A stretch of DNA of 64,000 bases from Chondrosia reniformis. Lineage: Eukaryota > Porifera > Demospongiae > Chondrillida > Chondrillidae. The DNA lies in the NCBI GenBank assembly GCA_947172415.1, contig OX359193.1, positions 1,854,501-1,918,500 on the forward strand. Direction: 5' to 3'. Made by a program: the position numbers and the translations under genes. The first letter of the stretch is position 1. Each line of letters starts with the position of its first letter. Below the pieces are notes generated by a model. It worked only from the letters and a program-made list of their open reading frames with translations, was not told the DNA's origin and searched no databases. Below, one piece after another: positions 1 to 11,004 of the stretch.

Positions 1-1655
1 GTGTGTTGTTGCAATTGGTTGTGCTAATCACACTGTGCTCTCATTATCATAATGCTATTCAGTAACACATTATCTTGTGTTTAAATGCCACATGATTGGT
101 GCATTCCCAGACAGTGTCTAGAGGTAGCCATGTATAGTTTCTATTAGCTAATCACAAAATACTTCATAAAAGGGATGCTTCTGTTAAATGATTGCTTATC
201 TTGTTCTTAGCAATGAGCAAATGTATTATTAAGCCTGCTGATCAAAGATATGAATGTTTTTGTGTGTGATGCAGACAAGAAGATACTAACACAGTATTGT
301 TAAATAATTTCAAAGCATATTTTGAAGCCCTGTTTAATCACATTATTGAAAAAGTGTTTATTCAATGTAACATTGGATCTTACCATAGTATGGGTATAAA
401 GCAAAAATTGACAGATTAACACCTGGTACCAATAAATGCTGCTGTGATAAGAATTGTTACAGTTGTATATTAACTATCATTTCATCACTATGCTTTAAAT
501 ACTTTGATAAATACTTCATGTTACAGTGCTCCCTTAATTTGGATTCCATGATGTGCAACATATTACGTATATCAGGGTTTCTTTGACAATATTACAAGGG
601 GGAGTATACTATAGAAACATTTTGAGGGGGTAACTGTTTGTTTACTATTAAAATTGGCAATTTGACTTTCTTCAAGGAAACCCTGTATATGGATATTGTA
701 AACATAGGGCGTCTGGTTTATCAACTGCTACATCTAACTTCATTAAATATATTCAGTTATTCACCAAGTAATTGTATTGCTTGAGACATTCGTGTTGCCT
801 AATATGCCAAATCCCTTTTTGGAAGCTGCTGGATTTTTCTTATAGATTGATCTTGCTAAAAATCTGATTTGAAAACAAAGGTCACATTTATGAGAACTAT
901 TAATAAGAAATTGAACATACAAGTCACTTCTGTTATCCCACATCATGAATAGACTGAATTGAAATGTTTTAGATGGTATACCCATTTTTGATTGTTCCTT
1001 TTAACAGATGTTTTTAGACAAGAGGGTGCATGTTGACACTGAAATAACCTTTGCACTTGTCCTTCCTTCCTTGTCAGGTTACTATAGGATGACTTGGAAT
1101 GCATAATGTGTCATGTAAAAATTGGAAAGTTTAAGTGTACGTACGTATGTATGTATATATCAGTTGTAAACATCCCATTTTGTGTTTCTTGAAAATCTGC
1201 AGTTTAGAAAACTGTTATTCTCTTTTCATTGAGGAAGCCTCACCACCCAAGCACAAAGCCGTCAAACTATTGCATGTTCAATAATATTGTGGGATTGGAT
1301 GGACAGACATTTGTGGAAGAGGCTTATATATACCATTCCTCATTTTCCATCTGCAAGCCACAAGAATCTAGATACCACCATAATGGATACAAACACCTCT
1401 AGTCAGGAATTTCAATAAATTACATTAGCCTTGTCAACCTTTAGTTGTTTTCAGAATCATCATACCAAACTATTTATAGTTAAAATAACTGCTTCTCAGT
1501 ACCTTAGAGTGAATTAGGTCTGGGTAGGAATAATATGAATACAACGTGATTATAGGATCATTCACTGCCCTTTTTATTGTATTATAATTCTCTATGTGAA
1601 ATAGACAAAAATATGCCATAAGGTTAAATGACTGACATGTTTAAACATGCTCCAT

Positions 1656-1787
1656 TGTACATTAAGCATAAACATCCAGTTTGAACCAGTAGGGGAAAAT
1701 TATACCTGAAATTAGGTTTTTTTTTAATTTGTACATTAAGCATAAACATCCAGTTTGAACCAGTAGGGGAAAATTATACCTGAAATT
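1656..1787. repeat. 58-bp tandem duplication, 74-bp period
   Basis: The stretch at 1656-1713 is repeated at 1730-1787 without a visible mismatch. The copies are separated by a 16-base T-rich spacer. The duplication looks local and recent, with no coding content. Confidence 0.85.
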
Positions 1788-3583
1788 TTAAAATTTGGTT
1801 TTATACGCACTTTTTTAAGGGATTATTAATTGCCAGCAAGTTGAATCACTGGTTAAATCAAGTTGGGAAATTTTCATGTACATATTTGGTAAGACAAGGC
1901 GTTTAGAGGCAATGAACTCAATATTATGTATGTAATCCTTCATTTGTACATTTAAAAGGATACATAAACGTTTTATTCTTTGAATTTCATCGTATAGCAC
2001 TTCCACTGTATCCTGAAAGGCAATATATGTATAGTGTTCTATACAAATAAAATTAGAAAGTGGCCATTGTTCAGAATATAAAGATATCACTATCTAAAGG
2101 TTGGTATTATGTTGTCTGAATAGGTAAAGTGTGTACATGTATAACTAATTGGTCTACCAGCAATAAATTGGAAAATAGCGTGTGTAGTATAGGTACTGTA
2201 TATCATTCTTGCTGCTCTATACATACCAAATTTGCTCTGTGTCAACAAATGCAATTCACTGCACCAGTTAGGTAGCTTCTAATTGTCTGCTTCATACATG
2301 TGGTTAATCAATCAGTCAGCCAGACTGGAGCCAGGCAACCCAATGGATGCTCTGGTGGGAATCCTTCCCAGTCTTTCAAGCACCAAATAAGGAATACAGA
2401 ATAGGAAAGACAGAATTGTGAAATAGGAAAATGGCACAAATAATTTGTTTCAGAAGCTTGGCTTGTTTTTTACAGCCTTAGTCCTCTCACCTGTAGTCAT
2501 TAGTAATGGTAATGGTATCATCTGGTATTCACTAGCCATTGTAACACAGATTGCTGTAATATAGTAGCAGTTATACTCTGTATCAGGTTACCATGGCTAC
2601 CTTCCATTGTCTGTGATGCATATTAAGTTCCTAAAATTATGTTGCAAAATGGTTTGCACTTGCTATTAATGATAAGTGTATAAATATATAGCTATTATAT
2701 ATACGTATGTACAGTGGCTTAATGATCTTCCATCGGTTGCCTGATGTTCTTAAGGCTAAATTCAATTATGAAACTCAGCCATTTTCCCCTATTCCGCTTA
2801 TTTCATCTTCAGACCATATTCCACTTTTTAAGGACTCCCACTTAAAGTTGTTTGTTATCTCAGAATCCTTAGTTTTCAGCAAATGAGGGTTTCATGCTGT
2901 GTACAGATTCACCTAGAAGTGTTTAACTTGCTTTTAAAATTCAATTTACGGGAAATTTATAATTTTCCTAAAATACCTAGAGCGCACAAATCTAATACAA
3001 GTGGCAATATTGAGGTAACCAATTCAAAATATGTCCTGTATTTTAATCCACATATGTATGTCTTATAGTATTATGTACAGGGTTTTATCTTCTATATTAC
3101 TGGAGAAGATCGCCTGGTAGAAATGTTCAATAACCAAATTGAATGTTGCTGATACTCATGTAATTTAATTACTCTAATGAATGCAATATACCCTGTACAT
3201 GTATGTAGCTGCCAATGTTTATTGTATACTCCTTTCCTTGGCTGTGAATGTACATAGTGTGAGCTTTGATAGATGATATCAGAACTGCAAATTGTCTTTC
3301 TTCCTTTGGTTCCCACATTCATTAGTTAAAAGGCTACCTCATTATTCCAAAGTTTTTATACCTACAAGCTGAAGCTAGTTTGTCATAGTCAAAAAGACAT
3401 GCAATACATGTTCACACGGCGGTAGTTATACTCACTTCGCCATCACATTATACCTGAAATAATGTAGTTAATTAATAAATCATTTCGCTAATGGGCCATA
3501 AGCAGCTGTAATGTATGAAGCTCCAAAGGGCTGGCTGGAATGCGAACAAATTGTTCTCAGAGTCATTAGATAGTGATAGTAAT

Positions 3584-3740
3584 CAGGGCTGCATGGGGGG
3601 GGGGGGGAAATGGATTGATTTTGCCCCATCTAGACTTTTGGGAACCTCTTAACTGCTTCAACACCCTCATACCATTGCCCCCCTAAATTTTGAAAATTTT
3701 CATTTTGCCCCTCTGGCCCCAAGTTCTGCATGCTGCCCTG
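3584..3740. mobile_element. G/C-tract MITE-like element with CAGGGCTGCAT ends
   Basis: The left end reads CAGGGCTGCAT and the right end ATGCTGCCCTG, an 11-bp imperfect terminal inverted repeat. The interior has a run of about 13 G, then C-runs, and AATTTTGAAAATTTTCATTT. A related, oppositely oriented and 3'-degraded copy lies at 27768-27911 in RNF10 intron 9. AAT flanks both sides here and may be a target duplication. It carries no coding capacity. Confidence 0.6.
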
Positions 3741-6439
3741 AATAATGATTGAGTTTGATTCATAGAATTCAAAGTGATTTTTAATGATTCAATTAGTCTG
3801 GCTACCATATTTGGATAATCTGTTGATATAGCGAGGTTTCTCAACTGATTAGACTGGCTTCTATATCAAATTTTTAATGTTTCATTACTACACAGTAGTA
3901 AACATTTTATGATAATAAGGTTCATTTGTGCTGATAAAGAAATGATGTCCAGTAATTAATAAATTAATTACAATCTACAAGTCTAAAAGCTGAAATGTGA
4001 TATGAATCCTAAAGTGACTTCCTATGCTAATAAACTTGAAAGTGAATCTGTAAATTGTTTTTTAGCCAGTGGATGTTTTAAGGCTTTTGCATGGGTGAAG
4101 GGAAGGAGGATAGCATAAGACAGCTGTACATACAGAATGTGACACTGTCTAGTTTGAATGGATAAGAATTAGTAATTTGCATTGATGATGATAATACTGA
4201 TCATGAAATGTCAAGCAATTCTGCTCATATTATATATACATAATTGCAACATATTATGCAAACTTGGGTGGGATGTTGCCTGGAAACTTGTGCCTTGGGG
4301 AGCTGAAAATTGAAGGTTTAAAATAATAATATATAGTCCCTTTGGTTTACATAACTTGGCTAAATAGAGCCACTCTGACTGGATGTGTTTGTGGAGTCTC
4401 CAAATGCTAGATAGGGCCTGGGAGTGTCAGGATTGTAAGGACACACCTCCAGCACACTTGCTCTCCAAACTGTTACCTTATATGGTCATAACAGTTTGTT
4501 TTACAAGCCAATATTCATGTATGTATTTTAACAGTGTTCACAAAGAACCATTCTGATCTAATAAGAAAAGTGGCAGACAGAATGATATCTGACTACAAAT
4601 GTAACATGTAACTGGAACTAATGAAAGTATTTGCATCATTAACTTCATAAAACAACTATATCCAATCTCTCAGTTGTGCTATACTGCAGTTTTCCTTTTA
4701 CAGACTACAGTTTATGAGATTAACTGCTTAAACACACTTACAATAACTGAGGTTCAATTTTAGGAAGCTATGAGTTATATGCCTGAGCAACTGTTATAGT
4801 GATATTCAAACCTCAACCATCTTGGAAAGGGAAAACATAAAATAAGACAATTGTTAACTGTTAGCCACCTCCAAAGCTCTCACTAGGTTTAGTTCCCTCT
4901 AGGCCTTTTACTGTAGACTAGATGTACTCTGTGCTACAATTGTTATAGCTGTTTCATATTTCATACATGTTATATCCCATAGTATCACTTCCTTGTCTTT
5001 ATACTAACACTATTTGTAGGTGGTGCACATTTTATAATTTTGCACTTTAGGAGTCAATTTCTGAACAATTTGATCTATTAGCTGTTTAAGCACCTGGCCT
5101 TTACTAGATAGTGTTTCTTAACTTCTTTATAGTGTTTCCCTTTGAAACCATATATAATAGACATGTGCAGCCAATTAGTAGTGTTAGTATTGATTGGTCA
5201 TGCCTAATTGCATCAGATTTTCAATGGTGACTTTTTGATCATGTACATTATATATAGCACAAGCAATGATAGATTCAACAGGCAGGTAGATATAGCAATA
5301 ACTATAATTTGTAATCCTTGTAGGTGTTGTTTAAATGTATAGTGTACTTCTTATCTATTCCATTACAAGCAATTTGATGTAAGGCATAGATTTTATCAAG
5401 TATCTGTCAATAGACAGTTTTGTTTAGAATACATGTTATCACATGCCATCAGAGTTCGCTTATGTCTAGTGCAGGTTGTCCTGTTATGATAATGAGCAAG
5501 TTAAAATGATATTATTATGAGAGATAAATTGATAGTCTACTTGTTGTTTCAGTTAAAGGGTACCTTCACCTGCCAATTTCACTTACCAGCTTGCTGTTTG
5601 TACCACAGCGATGATTGGTTTGGCCAAATGTATCACATGCATACTTCAAAATGCACTATACACTGCCTGGTAGAGTTAAAATATTCTGTGGTCTGAAGTC
5701 ATATGTGTGTGTGTGTTCATCCATGCAGTGCTGAAACTATTGAAGCTGTATATCTATGTGATATTGAGAATCCAAGTGTCTGGATATATATCATATATGG
5801 GGTTGACTTCAGAATTGAAGTACCTGCTCTATGTGGATTTGAAATTTTTTTTCCTGGTGACCACAGTGTCATTCCATTAGCTCATTATACAGTAGCTCAT
5901 ACGAATTACATGACTTCAAAGGCTAACAAGGGATTATCTGTAATTCTGTTATTACTTGTTTATAATCCAGGATGAGGTTTTGAATATTAAATTTGTACAC
6001 AACAAGTAGTTTAATAAGTGTTGTCGCCCGTCTATTTATTCTTTCTAGGGAATTGTATAAACAATTAGATCCTTCTTATTACTTAATGTTTCTAAAGTAA
6101 AAGATGAGGTTTATTCAAAAGTATTACCTTTTGCAGTATAAACTAAAGTTATCTCTAGACATAAATATCTGTCTTCCGGAGACAACGTGCTTACATGCAC
6201 TGATAAGAGCATGATTTGGCATATATTGATTGGCTACAAAGGAATGTGTTCGTACTCCTCATGACCTTTATTGTATTTCTGTGGAAATTTAGTAGTCTTG
6301 AAGCTTATTAGATAAGGCAATAGGATTTTACTCTCTAAATGGGATGCATAATGATGATAGGGTTTTACTCATGGATTTGTGGTTTTACTCTTCATAGCAT
6401 AACAAGAATGATGACTGCTCCTTCTCGTCACATTTTTAG

Positions 6440-6904
6440 ATGTCTCTCATTCCAACAAATGCACCTTGCTGCAGTAGCAACCCAGAAATAAACAATACAA
6501 CATGTTCAGCCGTTGAATCCTTTCTCTATTCACCTGCTGGATTGGCAGTTGCTATGTCAATAGGAATAGTGCTTGCATCACTCTTTTGGATCCTTTTATG
6601 CACCTGTTGTATATGTTGCTGGTCTTGTTGCTGTAAGAGAGGAGAGAGTGGTACCTACACTACAGAGGATGAAGGACCTACAGTGGTCGCTACAGACATG
6701 AGGTACTTAAGCATGGGAAGAAATAGAAACACTCTGACACAGATGATCCGAAATCGAATTAGCAATTCTAGTATTCGTCAGCAAGCAAGACAGTCATCAA
6801 CAGGAAATCAGCCTGACCCTACTACTACTACTACTACTACTACTAGTGCTTTAGGAGAAGAGAATGAGACTTACATGAGATATTCACAAGTGTTAGATGA
6901 TTGA
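6440..6904 (+). CDS. Small single-pass membrane protein with Cys-rich juxtamembrane segment
   Basis: This 154-residue product is of unknown family. A short N-terminal segment contains CC and a further Cys plus an NNTT N-glycosylation site. A strongly hydrophobic helix spans about residues 31-55 and runs into a cluster of Cys pairs (CTCCICCW, CCCK), likely palmitoylated. The remaining ~90 residues are polar, with an eight-Thr run encoded by an ACT microsatellite and tyrosines near the C-terminus (YMRYSQVLDD) that could act as sorting or kinase motifs. No cleavable signal peptide is evident, so a type III (N-out) topology is likely. The ATG directly follows ttttag, so the exon may be internal and more N-terminal sequence may exist. 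An AATAAA lies at 7176-7181, about 270 bp past the stop. The layout resembles shisa/vopp-type adaptors, but I cannot assign it. Confidence 0.6.
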   Translation: MSLIPTNAPCCSSNPEINNTTCSAVESFLYSPAGLAVAMSIGIVLASLFWILLCTCCICCWSCCCKRGESGTYTTEDEGPTVVATDMRYLSMGRNRNTLTQMIRNRISNSSIRQQARQSSTGNQPDPTTTTTTTTSALGEENETYMRYSQVLDD

Positions 6905-8824
6905 GTTTAAAAACACTTGAAAGACCATCCCCTTTGATGAAATGCTAATTGCCTGGGAAGCCAAATCTATGATATTGTTTATTTGTTGTCATTTTGTGGT
7001 TTATAATAATCCACACCTACACATTTTGTGTGTGTATATATACACAATCTATATATACTAACACTAGTACATATTCTGTACTAATTTCTATACATTAACT
7101 GATGAATAGCAAGTTTGTTATATAAACAATATTATTCTAAAGAATTTTAAATTCTTAGTAACATTCATATTTTACAATAAACACAGTGCAATAGGGGCAA
7201 TGGAAATTCAATCATGTGATACAATTTTGATAATGTAATGGCTGTAATGGGAAATCAGACATCTAGATAAAATTCCCCTTGAAGAGGTGTAAGTCAGTAT
7301 GTGTGGTTAATCTGGCGCCAAAGTGTCTCAGTCTAATATTGCAGCTTGTGATTCACTTGCATGCTGATTATTACAGCAAGAATGTTTACTCATCTAAAAT
7401 TGTTAGCGTATTCATTATCTAGTATTATGGGCTTCATTGCCCATTCATATATTATATATCGTGCATTATACTGGAACAGAAGTTCTTATTAGGATTGGGA
7501 CCAGATTAGACAGAAAATTTGCTATACATAATTAGAAGCCATATATTTTTATATACATAGAAATCCGAGATGTAATTAACCAATTGGGTGACACACAAAG
7601 CATACATCAGATTATCTGTTACTGCGCCATATATATACAATATTATTTTTTCCTTTCCATCAAACAAACATCGACAGTTGCATAAAATGAAGCAAAGGGA
7701 GACTACATATTAGTATAATGCATAATACATACGTATACATATAGGTATATATAGATACAAAAGTTCCAAGAAAAGTAGTGCTATCCCTATAGCATGTTAT
7801 ATTTATAGTATACGTAGTAGTATGCATATACATAGACAGAGTTATCAAGTAGCCGCTTATGAAATATGATCTAATTGATGCAGAAATGCTGTGAAACCCA
7901 CTAAATCCACTAGATGTAGGATTCTGTATTAACCAGTACTACCCAAAAGGAAGCCATACTAAGTGGATCCTGGCTGTCATATTATATACTTCAAGCTAGA
8001 GCTGGCTAGAGCCTATAGTTGCAAGTTTATTGCTTACTATGCAGTGCCTGTTGCGATTCATTGTTTTCTTTCAGGAGCTGAGGCATATCTTTTATGAAAA
8101 CTGATAGCTTATGAATACCATTTAACCAAACATTCCCTGGGAAGAAGCCTGATAGCCTGTTTACACAACGACTTGTTGTGCATTCCACACTATATATACA
8201 AACAAAATATTATGGGCCATTGTCGGTGGTTATATTATTCGTTATACTATATACATTTCAGTGGCAGATATAGGAGGTGGTGGGTGCTGATGTACCTCCC
8301 TCTGAGTTTGATTATTTATTCTGATGGACCTTTGCCCTAATTGTATCCTTTCCATTCTATATAACTTATAATTACCACCCACTGACCCTTGCCAGTGGGT
8401 GATCTAGATCCCATTCGGGAGTTTCATGATCTGATGTTAATCTCATGCAATCTGTGAGAGATTGCACACAATGTCTGGTTACTTGTTTGCTATAGATGCC
8501 ATACACATAAGTAACATTGTTCAAATATACAGGAAGTAGAGGCAGGACCATGAAAATGTCCCACTTTATTGTCTGTTTTGTGGCTGCAACAGCTTTGATA
8601 GGAGACCGTGCTTCATAAATAGTCAGTTAGTGAGCTACTCCTGTTTTGGGTAGCACTTTGCTCGGTCACACTTGAGTGATGTGGTAATTTACATTTAATG
8701 GTGAAATACTAACGCAGCACATTTAGATATTTAACGCCACGTACAAATATATTAGGTAACGACACCTTTGTCATATGACTGGTATGAATCTATCACTTGA
8801 TGTGCGGGCATGTGACAGATAAAT
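6905..8824. other. 3' UTR and intergenic spacer
   Basis: The interval contains the AATAAA at 7176-7181 for the preceding gene, then A+T-rich spacer and the promoter side of the AOAH gene. A possible degraded repeat spans about 8262-8402, starting cagtggcagatatagg. I see no exon here. Confidence 0.5.
7176..7181 (+). terminator. Polyadenylation signal AATAAA
   Basis: A canonical hexamer 272 bp downstream of the 6440-6904 stop codon, on the same strand. Confidence 0.5.
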
Positions 8825-10585
8825 ATGGCCGCTAAGGAGGCCTTGGCTGCTGTAATATTCTTTCTCGCATTGTCATGTGGCCCTTCACCTGGCTTTAGTT
8901 TCAGCACCGCCTTTCTTAGCAAATCAAGTCTTTCTGATAAATTTGAAGTGGGTGAAAATGGTGGCGTAACGTGCGCTGGATGTTCAATCGTCGTTGGTTT
9001 AGCGGAACAATTGACAGCTTTGTACAACAAAAGTGTGGACGAAGCATTGAAAATGCTTTGTGACTTCCTCCCTAAAGGATTTCATGAAGCGTGTGTTGTT
9101 CTTGTTAACGAGTATGGCCCCGCGGTCATCAAACTTCTTGAAGCTAAAGAAACTCCTGATATCATTTGTTATGCGATTGACTTGTGCATTCAGGAAACAC
9201 AGGAAATTTGTCACTTGTTCCCACTACCAAAGCAGTATCGAGACTTTACTTTGGCTCAGGTAGCCATCAAGAAAGCAAAGTCGATTGCATTAGATGCCAG
9301 AGCGCGCAAATTTTCCTTTCCCGATTTGTGTAGCCTCCCTTTAGTTAAAGAGATATGTGAAATTTTTGAAAAGTTTGGAAACCAGCATTTTCCTGTCGAT
9401 GACTTAGATCACGATGACTATTCAGATTATACTACCTTTAGAGGCACTTCATGGAGAGGAAAAGATTGCAATGATGTGGATGCCAATATTCATCCAGGCA
9501 TATATACCACTAAAGATGACATATTTGATACCAACTGTAATGGTATATTAGGGATAGCTGCAGGGTCCGGCCAAACTTATGAGGCATTGTGGTGCAATGA
9601 CACCCAGCAGATGGGTGTAGCAGTCTTGGGTGACAGTGTTGGTGCACATTTCCACATACCTCCAGAATGGCTTATTAGCCGAGATCTTAATGCTGACACT
9701 TTTAAGGATTTATTTTTCATCCTAGAGAATGAATTTGACTGGCCGGAGTTGTCAGCGAGTACAGGTTATAAAAATTCAACTTGGTCTGCAATATCAGGCC
9801 CAGTAAATTCAACCTATCTCTTGATGAGAGAACGAAATCGCTGCATCCACCGTGACTATCAAAACATTGCTGTTAATGGTGCCAGATCATCTTCTATGAT
9901 GAATGACATAGTGAAAAGCTTTTCTCGTAATCCAAAGACTGATAATCCCGTTCTTATACTGTTTGAATTGCTGGGCAATGATGTCTGTAATAGTCACCAT
10001 GATATGTCTCATATGACGACACCTGAAGAGTTCTATGCCAACAATCTGAAGTCATTCCAATATATTGATAGTATTGTCCCGGCTGGGTCTAAACTTATTG
10101 CCTTTGGACTTGGTCAGGGGACTGTCCTCTATGATTCTCTGCACAACCGTACTCATCCAATTGGGTCGCTGAGGAATGATGTCACATATTCAGACTTTTA
10201 TGACTATCTCAACTGTCTCTATGTTTCTCCTTGTTTTGGATGGATGAACACCAATGTCACTTGGAGGAATGCAACCCAGGAGCGTGCCAATGAACTGAGT
10301 GCCGCCATGAAGCAGCTTGTTGAGAAGAATAAGTTTAAAAATTTTAAGCCTTACTACATGGATGCACCTTTCAATGAGGTGTTTGACTTGTGGAGAAAGA
10401 GAGGTGGAGAGGATTGGCAGCTAATTGAACCCGTGGATGGCTTTCATCCAAATCAAATTGCTAATGCTCTGACAGCAGAAGTGCTTTGGGAAATTACTAA
10501 TGAAAGGTTTCCAGATCTCCTTCCACCCCCAAACCCACATAATAAAGACATAATTAAAAAGTTTGGTGATCAAGGTGGTTATTAG
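8825..10585 (+). CDS. AOAH: Acyloxyacyl hydrolase (LPS-deacylating lipase), single exon
   Basis: The 586-residue product matches animal AOAH in length (human about 575) and order. A signal peptide covers about residues 1-23. A saposin-B domain (about 48-133) has the expected cysteines (C50, C53, C79, C90, C121, C129). Next comes an Asp/Asn-rich calcium-binding stretch (DDLDHDDYSDY, WRGKDCNDVDANIHPG, DTNCNG, about 192-240). The SGNH/GDSL hydrolase domain follows, with GDS at 269-271 in the diagnostic GDSVGAHFHIP (Ser271 nucleophile), GND near 379 and a late DGFHP with His541 completing the triad. The family removes secondary acyl chains from bacterial lipid A and acts in lysosomes or after secretion. 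In mammals the precursor is cut into saposin and catalytic subunits. The ATG at 8825 gives the signal peptide directly. The whole frame has no intron, unlike the neighbouring genes. AATAAA lies at 10729-10734. Confidence 0.95.
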   Translation: MAAKEALAAVIFFLALSCGPSPGFSFSTAFLSKSSLSDKFEVGENGGVTCAGCSIVVGLAEQLTALYNKSVDEALKMLCDFLPKGFHEACVVLVNEYGPAVIKLLEAKETPDIICYAIDLCIQETQEICHLFPLPKQYRDFTLAQVAIKKAKSIALDARARKFSFPDLCSLPLVKEICEIFEKFGNQHFPVDDLDHDDYSDYTTFRGTSWRGKDCNDVDANIHPGIYTTKDDIFDTNCNGILGIAAGSGQTYEALWCNDTQQMGVAVLGDSVGAHFHIPPEWLISRDLNADTFKDLFFILENEFDWPELSASTGYKNSTWSAISGPVNSTYLLMRERNRCIHRDYQNIAVNGARSSSMMNDIVKSFSRNPKTDNPVLILFELLGNDVCNSHHDMSHMTTPEEFYANNLKSFQYIDSIVPAGSKLIAFGLGQGTVLYDSLHNRTHPIGSLRNDVTYSDFYDYLNCLYVSPCFGWMNTNVTWRNATQERANELSAAMKQLVEKNKFKNFKPYYMDAPFNEVFDLWRKRGGEDWQLIEPVDGFHPNQIANALTAEVLWEITNERFPDLLPPPNPHNKDIIKKFGDQGGY

Positions 10586-10728
10586 AAGAACCTTTTTGTA
10601 TATACATGTAGTATATAGTTACTGTGTTGTATATCATTATATGTATATTTATACATATGGTTTTTGTAAGATCACTTCTGCTGGTTTTAAAATTGCTGTG
10701 ATGAATGTGTTTACGTTTATAGTAGCTC

Positions 10729-10734
10729 AATAAA
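10729..10734 (+). terminator. Polyadenylation signal AATAAA for AOAH
   Basis: A canonical hexamer 144 bp after the AOAH stop. It lies about 270 bp before the next start codon, so the two plus-strand genes are tightly spaced. Confidence 0.7.
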
Positions 10735-11004
10735 GCAGTGACTAGCCAGACTAGAATTCTAGACTATAAGTGTGAAAAAACTAGATTCTGGTGATTCCTT
10801 ACTGGTGTCAACCATGGTGTGAATTTCTTTATCCCATTGATGCTAATAGTCATGATGTCATTGCTGATCAATGAAAGAATGAAAGAAATTTATGTAGGGA
10901 TTCCTTGTTGTGGGTTACTAGCTATGAATATCATTAACATTGATACAAAAGCCAGCCAGCCTTCTGCTTGCTCATTTCTGGGTGGTAAGAAAGCCTGAGC
11001 AAGT

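Larger units (their letters stand above)
1..6439. other. A+T-rich stretch without a supported gene
   Basis: Both strands are broken by frequent stops. The open frames present (for example minus 1815-2090 and plus 5703-5975) show no domain or splice context I recognise. The stretch contains a 58-bp direct duplication near 1.7 kb, a G-rich inverted-repeat element at 3584-3740 and many short AT microsatellites. Because the next gene starts directly after a splice-acceptor-like ttttag, part of this region could be 5' UTR exons or a first intron of that gene. That is inference. Confidence 0.5.

Noticed and set aside
8752..9263. Alternative frames overlapping the AOAH 5' part
   Set aside because: Shadows of the AOAH reading frame, which carries the saposin and lipase motifs.
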